DNA from: JBAXGW01 sp037139195 | GTDB taxonomy: Bacteria; Bacteroidota; Bacteroidia; Bacteroidales; JAHJDW01 | Assembly: GCA_037139195.1 (NCBI GenBank) | Contig: JBAXGW010000047.1 | Location: 1-36,941, forward strand | Direction of reading: 5' to 3' | DNA length: 36,941 nt | Part shown: in pieces, positions 1-8,568 of the stretch | How the letters are laid out: every line of letters starts with the position of its first letter | Numbering within the stretch: the first letter of the stretch is position 1 | The notes under the pieces: generated by a model | What the model was told of the DNA's origin: nothing | Databases searched by the model: none | The model's input: the letters and a program-made list of their open reading frames with translations, nothing else | Position numbers and translations under genes: made by a program

Positions 1-23
1 TCATTTTTTTACATTTTATTAAA

Positions 24-46
24 ACTATGGATTTTCAATCCATAGT
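24..46 (-). terminator. Hairpin overlapping the last stop codon of the glycan operon
   Basis: A perfect 10-bp inverted repeat (24-33 with 37-46, loop of 3) overlaps the TAG stop at 25-27. On the minus strand it is followed by TTTT and AT-rich DNA. This fits an intrinsic terminator with a short U-tract, probably the end of the glycan operon. The window ends 23 bases further on, so a downstream gene cannot be excluded. Confidence 0.5.
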
Positions 47-2214
47 GGTTTATTTTTACGAAATCTATTTGAGTTTTTTATAGTAATTGCAATTCGCCTA
101 AGCAAAGGAATTGTTTTAATTTTTCGCACTAATTTTTGATTTAATATTTTTTTTAAAAAATTATTTTCAATAAAATTAGTTAAAAGGGTAGGGTTGTCGT
201 AGTTCAATCCAGAACCATTTGTGTTTAATAGATTTGAAATGTCGGACGAAAATAGAGAAAAATAATCCTTGTGCTTCTCTGAAATTAGTCGGTATAAATA
301 TAGTTGTTTGTTTTTGGTAAATGCTCTAGCCATAGAATCTTTCCGCACTCTATAATTCCAAAGTGTTTCAGGTAATACTACTCCATTAAAGCCTTTGCTC
401 TTCATGCTAATTACGCTTTCATAATCTTCCATGCCAAAAATCATTTTTTTGTCATTCAATCCAGCTGCTAAAAACGCCTGTTTTTTATATATCAAAGCAC
501 TGCTATTTATCATATTATGAACTAGAAGATATGGTGGTTCTGGATTGAATGTAGGCCAATAACCTTTTGCACTTCCAAAGTATTTTGCCCAACATCCTAT
601 AAAATGAACATTATTATAGCTTTTAAGAACTGCAATTGCTTTTTCATAGTAACTGGATTCAACCGTGTCATCTGGATCAAGAAAAGCTAAAAATTCACCT
701 TTGGCAGCTTTAGCTCCGTCATTCCTGGCCATTGGCAACCCTTTATTTTCTTTTCTAATTATTTTTATACTTTTTTTGTTTTCAAATTCATTTATTTTTT
801 CAATACTTAGTTTGTCATTACTACCATCATCTACTATAATGATTTCAATGTTTTTATAGGTAGAATTTAATATCGATGAAATGGTTTCATTCACAAATTC
901 TCCCATATTAAAATAGGGGACAACAACTGATAATAAACCTTTTTCACTATTGTCATCATTCTCAATTTCAAACGAATTGACAGGTCGAAGAAATGGAAAG
1001 GTATTCGTTTTTTTATTTTCTATTAAAAATGAATTAATTAAACCCAGCTTTTTGTTGAAAATTATTTCATAAGAACACTCTTCAATTACTTTATTGATAG
1101 CATTTATTGATAAATTATTTGTTGTTACTTGGTCAAGAGATAATATCTGTTTTAATTGTTTGTTAAAACTATCTTTTTGTTCATGGTCGAATAAAAAACC
1201 ATTTTCGTAATTGTTAATTATTTCGGCATGTCCACCTTGAACAGAAGCAAGAACTATTTTCCCTTTACACATTGTTTCAAGAACTGTGTAAGGAAAGTTT
1301 TCTACTAAGCTAGGAATTACGATTATGTGAGCATTGTCGATGTGTTTATTATGTTCGGTTGGTGGTATTGAACCAACTAAGATCAATTTTTTTTCGTCAA
1401 TTTCTTTCTTGTACTTCGATTTAATAAAATCAATCATGTCAATTCCTTCAACATGATACAAGTGGTTTCCGCCTCCAATCATTGTTAAGGAGTATTCAAA
1501 ACCTTCGTTCCAAAGTTTTTTGAAATTATTAATTAGCTCTAAACAGCCTTTTTGGGGAGTAAGCTTGCCAAAGAAAACTATTTTTCCATTTTCGTAATTT
1601 TCGATTGGTTTTTTTTCAAATTGGAAAGGGTTCTTTATTATATGAACTGTTTTTTCAGAAATATCTATTCTAGCTTGTATTTCGTTTACAAGGTATTGAC
1701 TAGGGGATATTAATAAATCGGCTGCTTTAATACAAAACTTCTCCATTTCACCAATCCAGAAATAGGGAAATTCAAAAGTGTTTATTTTATTATATTCTAA
1801 ATATAGGAAAGATGGAGCATGAAGCGTTAAAACTATTTTTAAATTTTTAAATATTGGGTATTCAAGATATTTGAACTGTAGTAAATAATATGCAATACCC
1901 ATATATTCCTGACTTTCAATAATATCAGGAGCGTCTTTTTTTTTTATGAATTCTTCAATAATTTGAGCAAATGCGTAACTTAAATTTGTTTCAAACCCAA
2001 GAAAAGTTTCTGTGAAATATTGATTTGGATTGAATTTTACAATTCTGAATTTATCATTTAGTTCAATTGAAAATGTTTTAACCTGATAATCATGAGTAAA
2101 AATTGTTACCTCATGATTGTTTTGTGTCAACATTTTAGCTGTTTCAAAACAGTATGTGGCAATGCCACCGCCATATAATGGAGGAAATTCAGATGTTAAA
2201 AGCCAGTATTTCAA
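25..2214 (-). CDS. GT4-GT2 fusion glycosyltransferase
   Basis: A 729-residue protein with two glycosyltransferase modules. Residues 1-395 are a GT-B fold GT4 domain: a glycine-rich N-terminal loop (PPLYGGG, 11-17), the start of the C-lobe (KIVFFGKLTPQKG, 211-223) and the EX7E motif (E305 to E313). Residues 428-650 are a GT-A fold GT2 domain with VVPYFNMGEF, VDDGSND and a DXD-type metal site (DPDD, 513-516). No signal peptide or membrane helix is seen, so it is probably cytoplasmic or peripheral at the inner membrane. It would add two successive sugars from nucleotide-sugar donors; donors and acceptors cannot be predicted. It is the last gene of the operon in the window, 27 bp after the methyltransferase gene. 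Confidence 0.9.
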   Translation of the reverse strand: MKYWLLTSEFPPLYGGGIATYCFETAKMLTQNNHEVTIFTHDYQVKTFSIELNDKFRIVKFNPNQYFTETFLGFETNLSYAFAQIIEEFIKKKDAPDIIESQEYMGIAYYLLQFKYLEYPIFKNLKIVLTLHAPSFLYLEYNKINTFEFPYFWIGEMEKFCIKAADLLISPSQYLVNEIQARIDISEKTVHIIKNPFQFEKKPIENYENGKIVFFGKLTPQKGCLELINNFKKLWNEGFEYSLTMIGGGNHLYHVEGIDMIDFIKSKYKKEIDEKKLILVGSIPPTEHNKHIDNAHIIVIPSLVENFPYTVLETMCKGKIVLASVQGGHAEIINNYENGFLFDHEQKDSFNKQLKQILSLDQVTTNNLSINAINKVIEECSYEIIFNKKLGLINSFLIENKKTNTFPFLRPVNSFEIENDDNSEKGLLSVVVPYFNMGEFVNETISSILNSTYKNIEIIIVDDGSNDKLSIEKINEFENKKSIKIIRKENKGLPMARNDGAKAAKGEFLAFLDPDDTVESSYYEKAIAVLKSYNNVHFIGCWAKYFGSAKGYWPTFNPEPPYLLVHNMINSSALIYKKQAFLAAGLNDKKMIFGMEDYESVISMKSKGFNGVVLPETLWNYRVRKDSMARAFTKNKQLYLYRLISEKHKDYFSLFSSDISNLLNTNGSGLNYDNPTLLTNFIENNFLKKILNQKLVRKIKTIPLLRRIAITIKNSNRFRKNKPLWIENP

Positions 2215-2241
2215 AATAGAATAAGGTTAAATATTAGAAAA

Positions 2242-2826
2242 TTAGCTGTTTATCTTTTTAATAACTACATCGCAAAACATATCTGCATGCAAAGCAAAAT
2301 AGAGCATTTCATAGTTGTTTTCAATCATGAATTCATTAGTTGCTTGTATTACACCATATTTTTCATTTGCAAAATGGTCGTAAATAATATAATCATTCAT
2401 AATGATAATCCCATTTTCTTTAATTGTTCGCTTTGCTTGAGCTAAATCTTTTTTTACTGATTGATAATCATGGTCGGCATCAATGTAAATCCAATCAAAA
2501 TAGTTTTCGCTAAAAGTAGCCATACATTCCCATGAAAGACCTTTTAAAATATTAACTCTATCTCCATAAGAATTGAACTCATTTCTTATATATTGTTCAT
2601 GATTTTTTTTTGTAAACCTTTTAGCTGTAGGATAGTCGTCGGAATAGTAGGTGTCAATTAACACTAATTCTTTAGGCTGAGCCATTTCAAGAAGTTGTTT
2701 AGACCAATCGCCACCTAAAACACCAATTTCTACACCTATTCCAAACTTAGGTAATAGGGCAGGTATTTGGTATCTATTAGTTAGCAGTTTGCAATTATTT
2801 ATGTGTTCACTTGTTAGTTCTATCAT
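2242..2826 (-). CDS. Class I SAM-dependent methyltransferase (Methyltransf_24-like)
   Basis: A 194-residue protein. Motif I is GVEIGVLGGDWS near residue 31, an acidic strand end follows at LVLIDTYYSD, and DWIYIDADHDYQSV is typical of the Methyltransf_24 type found in polysaccharide and small-molecule clusters. It probably methylates a sugar or glycan terminus in this operon; that role is inferred from context. The start ATG lies 20 bp inside the 3' end of the upstream gene in another frame, which suggests translational coupling. Confidence 0.85.
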   Translation of the reverse strand: MIELTSEHINNCKLLTNRYQIPALLPKFGIGVEIGVLGGDWSKQLLEMAQPKELVLIDTYYSDDYPTAKRFTKKNHEQYIRNEFNSYGDRVNILKGLSWECMATFSENYFDWIYIDADHDYQSVKKDLAQAKRTIKENGIIIMNDYIIYDHFANEKYGVIQATNEFMIENNYEMLYFALHADMFCDVVIKKINS

Positions 2827-3676
2827 TTTTAGGAGTTAATCTTTTAATAACATGTCCAATTCTTTTATACCACAAAGGTAATAATTCATATTGAAGATAG
2901 TACCAGTCTTTAATTTTTTCTATTTCGTCTCTATACCAATTAATAATATTGTCAGCATCTTTTTTTAGTAGTTTGTTGTAAGTTTTTTCGTTATTCAAAT
3001 TGGTTTCCAGTATTTTGTTTTCAGAAATTAATAAATACTTTTCATTTTCTATCTTTTTAATATATGTTAATGCGTCATAAAAGTTTTGTTCAGCATTCGA
3101 AAATTGTTGTTCAATTTCAATTATTTTTTCAATAATAATTTTAGAAATTTCAATAGTTGAATGCACGAAAATTATATTGTTAGAAATGCTATTATTGTAG
3201 AATAGATTATTTACTAGTTCAATATCAGTAGATTCGAGTGTTTTGATGAAGTGTAAATAGTTGGCTTTTTCGGCTGATACATTTTCATTTAATTGGTATA
3301 GAGCAATGTTGTCATATCCTTGTTTTATAAATTCAGTTTTTATTTCATATTTAATCTCATCAGCAAATTCATTGCAATTAATAATTGTAACTACAGGATT
3401 GTTTCCGATTTTATAGTAATTTACGTTGAAGCTTAAGAGGAGCAGTCGTCTAATATGTTCTATTAATAGAGTTTTTTCAATTGATTTATCATTTTGAAAG
3501 TTAAAGCAAATAAAAAATGGAGAATTGTTGTTAATTAATGATTGAAAAATAGGTTGAGAATTAATCTCTTTCAAAGTAATTGAAATGCCAATTGCAGGAG
3601 CAAAATTATGCAAATTGCTTTGAAATTCATTGTAATCAATTATATTTAGCGTATTTAATAACATGTTATATTCCAT
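2807..3676 (-). CDS. Unrecognised glycan-cluster protein, possibly WbsX-like
   Basis: The frame is open from an ATG at 3751, but that start would overlap the RgpF-like gene by 86 bp. ATG codons at 3676 and 3664 sit at that gene's TAA (3666-3668), so I place the start at 3676 (about 289 residues). The segment around YYKIGNNPVVTIIN resembles the 'pathway to the self-named asset' strand of WbsX-type glycosyltransferases, but the usual N-terminal WbsX motif is absent. The last 100 residues are charged and helical and end in a Trp/Tyr-rich basic tail (WYRDEIEKIKDWYYLQYELL), a possible coiled-coil or membrane-associating end. The family assignment is tentative. Confidence 0.5.
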   Translation of the reverse strand: MEYNMLLNTLNIIDYNEFQSNLHNFAPAIGISITLKEINSQPIFQSLINNNSPFFICFNFQNDKSIEKTLLIEHIRRLLLLSFNVNYYKIGNNPVVTIINCNEFADEIKYEIKTEFIKQGYDNIALYQLNENVSAEKANYLHFIKTLESTDIELVNNLFYNNSISNNIIFVHSTIEISKIIIEKIIEIEQQFSNAEQNFYDALTYIKKIENEKYLLISENKILETNLNNEKTYNKLLKKDADNIINWYRDEIEKIKDWYYLQYELLPLWYKRIGHVIKRLTPKNDRTNK

Positions 3677-4418
3677 GAATTTTATATCCCTGACTTGTAG
3701 CAATCCAGCTAAAAACACGTTCAAGAGAATGTGTTTTTGTTCCGGCATCATTATCCATTACATTTCCTTTTTCAAGTTCAGAGCGTATTTCCAAAGGATT
3801 ATATTTGCTGAAGAATTCTTCAAAAATCGAACTTCTAACCCAAAACATGGTTCCAGCTACAAATGAGTAATCAAAAAGTTTAAAGTTAAACCTTTTTATG
3901 TAATCTTTTAAAATTAAATTATTAGTGGTGTTAAAAATATCCTTTTCTTTGTCGAATTCGTTGCTTATGCACTCTGAAGAACAGATTATTCCGACTTCCG
4001 GATTTTTTTCAAATATATTCAAAATAATGTTTATATTTTCTTTGTCAATAATTCTTAGTAATCTTTTATTCCACTCATCTCCAAAAATAACTTGAGGACT
4101 TTTTTTGTCATGAAGCAAAAGTAAATAATCACTTTTTTGATTTGTTTTTAAATAATAATCTATAAGAGCTAGTTTTGCGCCTATATCTTTTCCTTGATTT
4201 GGAGTGTTAATATAAGTTGTATTGCTTCTTATATTAACGTACTTTTGATAAAAAGAATTTTTGTTAGAGTTTTGATTATCAATATTAATTAGCAAATGCT
4301 TGTCATTAGAATTAGTATTTATTATTTTATCAAGAATTGAATCTATTTCGACTAAATGATAAATATGCAGCAAAATGGCAATTTTTGGAAATCTAAATTT
4401 TGATAAATTATTTTTCAA
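3666..4418 (-). CDS. RgpF-like rhamnan synthesis family protein
   Basis: A 250-residue protein. The N-terminus reads IAILLHIYHLVEIDSILDKI. The core has LLLLHDKKSPQ, GDEWNKRLLRII and FVAGTMFWVRSSIFEEFF, and the C-terminus has ALER-like SLERVFSW. These fit the RgpF family (PF05045), found in rhamnan and O-antigen glycosyltransferase clusters. In larger proteins this domain is often fused to GT2 or WbsX modules. Here it stands alone and is followed at once by the next ORF in another frame. It probably takes part in polymer assembly; its substrate is unknown. Confidence 0.75.
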   Translation of the reverse strand: MKNNLSKFRFPKIAILLHIYHLVEIDSILDKIINTNSNDKHLLINIDNQNSNKNSFYQKYVNIRSNTTYINTPNQGKDIGAKLALIDYYLKTNQKSDYLLLLHDKKSPQVIFGDEWNKRLLRIIDKENINIILNIFEKNPEVGIICSSECISNEFDKEKDIFNTTNNLILKDYIKRFNFKLFDYSFVAGTMFWVRSSIFEEFFSKYNPLEIRSELEKGNVMDNDAGTKTHSLERVFSWIATSQGYKIHGI

Positions 4419-4466
4419 AATACTAAATTAATTATGTTAATATTAAAAATATATTGAAGTCAAATC

Positions 4467-5405
4467 CTATTCTTTAACGTAGGCAATTATTTTTTCCCGG
4501 ATTAAACTATTTTTTAGATAGATTTCTTCTGGATTAATTATTCCAATGTTTCGCATATTGTTGATTTCCCAATAAAGCAACCAGAAAATATGGTCGTTTC
4601 CTTGGAAATTAAAAGATTCCAATAATTGTATTGAAGTGAAATTGAAATCATCTTCGTTTAATGATTTAAATATTTTACTACTAAATTTATCAATGTTTGT
4701 TGCAATAACCCAACAGATTTCAAATAACATCCATTTTCTGTTTGTTGAAATGGTATTAGAGTCATGAACTCTATAGTTTAATAAGCTTTCTTCAAAATTT
4801 AAGCAGTTAAATTTAGCACAAACCCTAAGCAAAAAATCCCAATCATGAGCAAAACGAAGCTCTCTCATCCCTCCAATATTTAAATATACTTCTCTTCTAA
4901 AAATCATATTGCTAGTAGTTCCAACAAAATTGGCCATTAATGCATTTAAAGCATAATCAGATCCATGGAAGGTTAAATCTCTGTTTTTTATTTCCCAAGG
5001 CTCCATATTTAGCCAAGCCATTTTTGTTCCTAATACAGTTCCTTCAATATTTATTACATCAATCCAAGTAGAAATGAAATCTACATCTTGATTTGTTTGA
5101 AATATATGAAAACATTTTTCAAGTCTTTGAGGGTGGAACTCATCATCAGAATTAAGTATTGTTAAAAAATCTCCTTTTGCAATAGATAATCCTCTGTTAA
5201 TTGCATTATGAGCACCCTGATTCTCCTGTTTGATATATACAATTCTAGAATCGGTGTATGAAGCTAATATATCATTTGAGCTATCTTTAGAACCATCATC
5301 AATTATAATAATTTCAAAATCATTATATGTTTGGTTTAAAACGCTATCAACACATTTTTTTATGTATTTCTCGTGATTGTAACTTGGGATAATAACACTT
5401 ATCAT
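4467..5405 (-). CDS. Family 2 glycosyltransferase
   Basis: A 312-residue GT-A glycosyltransferase. It starts directly at the first strand of the fold (SVIIPSYNHEKYIKKCVDSV) with the nucleotide-binding IIDDGSKDSS near residue 35. The metal-binding motif is NSDDE (85-89), where the first Asp of the common DXDD form is Asn. An acceptor-side RFAHDWDFLLRV motif follows. No membrane helices are evident. It probably transfers one sugar in assembly of the operon's glycan. Confidence 0.9.
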   Translation of the reverse strand: MISVIIPSYNHEKYIKKCVDSVLNQTYNDFEIIIIDDGSKDSSNDILASYTDSRIVYIKQENQGAHNAINRGLSIAKGDFLTILNSDDEFHPQRLEKCFHIFQTNQDVDFISTWIDVINIEGTVLGTKMAWLNMEPWEIKNRDLTFHGSDYALNALMANFVGTTSNMIFRREVYLNIGGMRELRFAHDWDFLLRVCAKFNCLNFEESLLNYRVHDSNTISTNRKWMLFEICWVIATNIDKFSSKIFKSLNEDDFNFTSIQLLESFNFQGNDHIFWLLYWEINNMRNIGIINPEEIYLKNSLIREKIIAYVKE

Positions 5406-5476
5406 AATTTTTTTTTGTTATTTTTTATAGTTAATATTATATGCTTCTTTTGCTGAAATTAAGATATTGAAACCAT

Positions 5477-8400
5477 TTAAGCTTTATTTAAAGTATTAAT
5501 TGCTTTATTGAAACATTCAGAATATTGAGAAGCAACAGTAGAAGTACAAAACATTTTAGCGACTTCTTCTTTAGTAGCCTCTGCGTTATTTTTATAAATA
5601 CTTATATTATTTATAAAATCAATGAATTTTTCAAAATACTCTTCAATATTGCCGATAGTTGAAAAAACAATCCCATTTTTGAATTTTTCAAATATAAGTT
5701 TCGTATCACCAACATCTGTAGATATTCCAGGTGTTCCAACAGATAATGCTTCTAATAGTGCGATAGAAAGTCCTTCGTAAAGTGAGGTGAAAAGAATTCC
5801 TTCACTTATTTTTGATATTTCAAAAGTATTTTCAACATAAGGAATTCGAATAATATGTTGATTTAAACTATTTTTAAATATAAATTCATCTATTTGATTG
5901 CTTAGTTCTCCACTTCCAACAAGAATAAATTTGTATTCATTATTGTATTTAGAAATAATAAGCTTAATTAACATTAGTAAATCAAATGGTGATTTTTGTT
6001 CGTTTAATCTGCCAATAAAAACAAAATATTTTTGATGTTCATCCAAGTTGAATTTCTTCCTTAATTCAGAGTTATCTTGAACAATAGCTTTCTCTCTTTT
6101 TTCTATTGATATAACGGAATAAATTAAATCAATGTCTGCACGGTCAATTCCCGATGATTCAATAAAAACCTCCTGGATTTTTGAATTAATTGCAATAAAT
6201 CTATCAAAGCTAATTAGTCCACAATTTTTAGACTTATATAGTTGAACCCAACCCTCTTTAGTGTCATAAGCTTGTTGGTCAATAATCGCAGATTGATTAA
6301 ATAACTGTCTGATTTCTAGTGTGTTTTCGACGAGCCACGGAGACCCGTTACAAATCCATACTAAATCAGGGTTATATATGTCTCTAAGTGCTTCAAGGTA
6401 ATTTGAAATATCCTCGTGTCTTGACATTTCTGTTAAGTCGTAAACTCCTAAACTTGATTCTAAATATTGATTGTGTAAACTTCCTTGTGCTTTGGACAAT
6501 CTTTCAAATGTAATAATTACAAAATCAAATTCATTAGAGAGTTCCTTAATAATTTCTATGGTGTTTTTTTCAACCCCACCAACGGCAATGTAAATTGGAA
6601 AAACAAAAACAATTTTTTTTGTTTTTTTATAGCAATTTTGTTTTTCAATATAAATTGATTTTTTGTGGAATGATGGAAGACTATTTTTAAAAAAGTATCC
6701 CAAATTATCGATTTCAAAATTTATATTGTCAAATAAAGAATTCAATGAGGATGTATCGCATGATTTTTCACTAATTAATCTAATAACTTTGCCAATACTA
6801 TTGTTGTTGTATTTATTTTGTTTTATTGAATTTCTGAAAATTAAATTGTTATTAATATTAGTTGATATGCCAATGTTTGGTAAGTCTTCAAGCCCCAATG
6901 ATAAAAGTATAATATCTATATCAGACTGTATTTGAAGGAAAAGAAGGATTTGCATCATATTAGTTTCCTGTAATGTAAAATCTTTTTCAGGAGCATATAG
7001 GAAGTCTTTTTCTGATAAAAAATTAGCATCAGTTTGTATAATAAAATTTAGATAATTAAGAGAATCCTTATAAATTAGACGAAGTCGATTTAAGTGTTCA
7101 ATATCTTTGGTTTGAATAGTCAATATTATTGGTTCCTCAATATTTATTAATTTTTTATAATTGGGAAGTTCAATAATTTTATTTAAATTTTTCAAATGAT
7201 CAGAAATTCTTGGCCAATAATGTGCGAAGAAAACATTGTCATAAACAACATCTTGTAAATTCAATTTTTTGTAGATAATCCCTTTCTCATAATAAAATCG
7301 AAAAAGCACTCTGTAAATTTCTGATAAATGATGTTCAACAGTTTGTTTATCTACGTTTTTGTTGTCTTCAACGAATTGACAAGAACTTACTAAATCAAAA
7401 ATAAAGTTTGGTTTATTAATATTTTTGTTCATGTCAAATAGAAATGTATTCCAAAGTTTCAGTATTGTGTCGACCTGGACAACCCATTCAATTTCTTCAG
7501 TATGTAAACTTCTGAAAACGACTGCCATTTCACCTGCAGTTTCCTGTCGCTTACAGAATCCACTCACACTTTTATAAGAATGATAGTGCTCTGCAACAGC
7601 TTCAGGATAATAATATACCTGCATGCCTTTTTTTGATAGTCTGTACCCAAGCTCAATATCCTCAAAATTAACTTTATAAAACGATTCATCGAAGATAACA
7701 TTCTCTGATAAAACAAATGCTCTATCAATACTGATATTGCAGGTGTAAAATTGTCTGAAATCTACATAATCATGAGGGGCAAAGCATATAAAGCTAAATT
7801 GCTCTAAACCAAGTTCAGTAATATGTTTCATTAAAGTGTTTATTTCAAGGTCTTTGTGCCATATTACTTCTCCTAGAACAGCTTTACATAAAGGAAGTTC
7901 TAGAAGTTTTTCGTAGTGCTGATTGATAATTTCAGGATTTGGAAAAATATCATCTCCAATTATTAATAATTTTTCCCCTGTTGCTTTCATAATTGCACTG
8001 TTTCTTGCTTTTGCAGCGCCTCCATGATCATTTTTAATAATGATTATTGGCAATTCTGATTCTTTTTCAAGTATTTCTAATGAATTATCATTAGAACCGT
8101 CATCAGAAAAAATCAACTCATATTTATATCTTGTAACTGAGTGAACTTTCTTCCAACATTCAATTAGTTTTGGAAGCAAAACAGAGCGATTATATGTAGG
8201 TATTATTACACTGACTTTAATATCAGATGGGATTATTGGTTCATCATAGTTGGTTTGACTTTCAGTATTTTCAATAACATTGAGTCCAATATTAGCATTA
8301 GATTCAATATTAATTGGAATATTCTCAATTTCAATAATGTTTTTTTTATCGAAAGTAGTTTTGCTTTGTTTGTTTTCTTTTTTAGATGTTTTGAACTTTT

Positions 8401-8524
8401 TTAATAACCAGTCTTTAAATATTCCAAGAATGGACCTTTTTTCATAAGTGTCTTGGTACCATTTTATTTGTTGTTTTAAATCTTTAATTTCTGCAAGAAG
8501 ATTTTCTTTTTCGTAATCTCTCAT
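5477..8524 (-). CDS. GT2-GT4 fusion glycosyltransferase with N-terminal coiled coil
   Basis: A 1015-residue, multi-domain protein. Residues 1-30 are a predicted coiled coil, followed by a basic linker to about 100. Residues 103-340 are a GT2 domain (VSVIIPTYNRS, SDDGSNDNS, metal site GDD at 190-192, NFEDIELGYRL). Residues 340-640 are a helical linker of unknown role. Residues 640-1010 are a GT4 domain with the glycine-rich VAVGGVEKN loop, the C-lobe FIGRLNEQKSPFDLL and an EX7E motif in EGLSIALLEALS. The domain order is opposite to that of the 25-2214 gene. It probably adds two successive sugars. Confidence 0.9.
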   Translation of the reverse strand: MRDYEKENLLAEIKDLKQQIKWYQDTYEKRSILGIFKDWLLKKFKTSKKENKQSKTTFDKKNIIEIENIPINIESNANIGLNVIENTESQTNYDEPIIPSDIKVSVIIPTYNRSVLLPKLIECWKKVHSVTRYKYELIFSDDGSNDNSLEILEKESELPIIIIKNDHGGAAKARNSAIMKATGEKLLIIGDDIFPNPEIINQHYEKLLELPLCKAVLGEVIWHKDLEINTLMKHITELGLEQFSFICFAPHDYVDFRQFYTCNISIDRAFVLSENVIFDESFYKVNFEDIELGYRLSKKGMQVYYYPEAVAEHYHSYKSVSGFCKRQETAGEMAVVFRSLHTEEIEWVVQVDTILKLWNTFLFDMNKNINKPNFIFDLVSSCQFVEDNKNVDKQTVEHHLSEIYRVLFRFYYEKGIIYKKLNLQDVVYDNVFFAHYWPRISDHLKNLNKIIELPNYKKLINIEEPIILTIQTKDIEHLNRLRLIYKDSLNYLNFIIQTDANFLSEKDFLYAPEKDFTLQETNMMQILLFLQIQSDIDIILLSLGLEDLPNIGISTNINNNLIFRNSIKQNKYNNNSIGKVIRLISEKSCDTSSLNSLFDNINFEIDNLGYFFKNSLPSFHKKSIYIEKQNCYKKTKKIVFVFPIYIAVGGVEKNTIEIIKELSNEFDFVIITFERLSKAQGSLHNQYLESSLGVYDLTEMSRHEDISNYLEALRDIYNPDLVWICNGSPWLVENTLEIRQLFNQSAIIDQQAYDTKEGWVQLYKSKNCGLISFDRFIAINSKIQEVFIESSGIDRADIDLIYSVISIEKREKAIVQDNSELRKKFNLDEHQKYFVFIGRLNEQKSPFDLLMLIKLIISKYNNEYKFILVGSGELSNQIDEFIFKNSLNQHIIRIPYVENTFEISKISEGILFTSLYEGLSIALLEALSVGTPGISTDVGDTKLIFEKFKNGIVFSTIGNIEEYFEKFIDFINNISIYKNNAEATKEEVAKMFCTSTVASQYSECFNKAINTLNKA

Positions 8525-8568
8525 ATTTATTCTGATTTTTGTTAGTTTTCTTAATTTTTGATATAGTA

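Noticed and set aside
2807..3751. Start of the WbsX-like gene at the ATG at 3751
   Set aside because: This start would overlap the RgpF-like gene by 86 bp. Starts at 3676 or 3664 lie at the upstream stop codon and fit the usual spacing in this operon.
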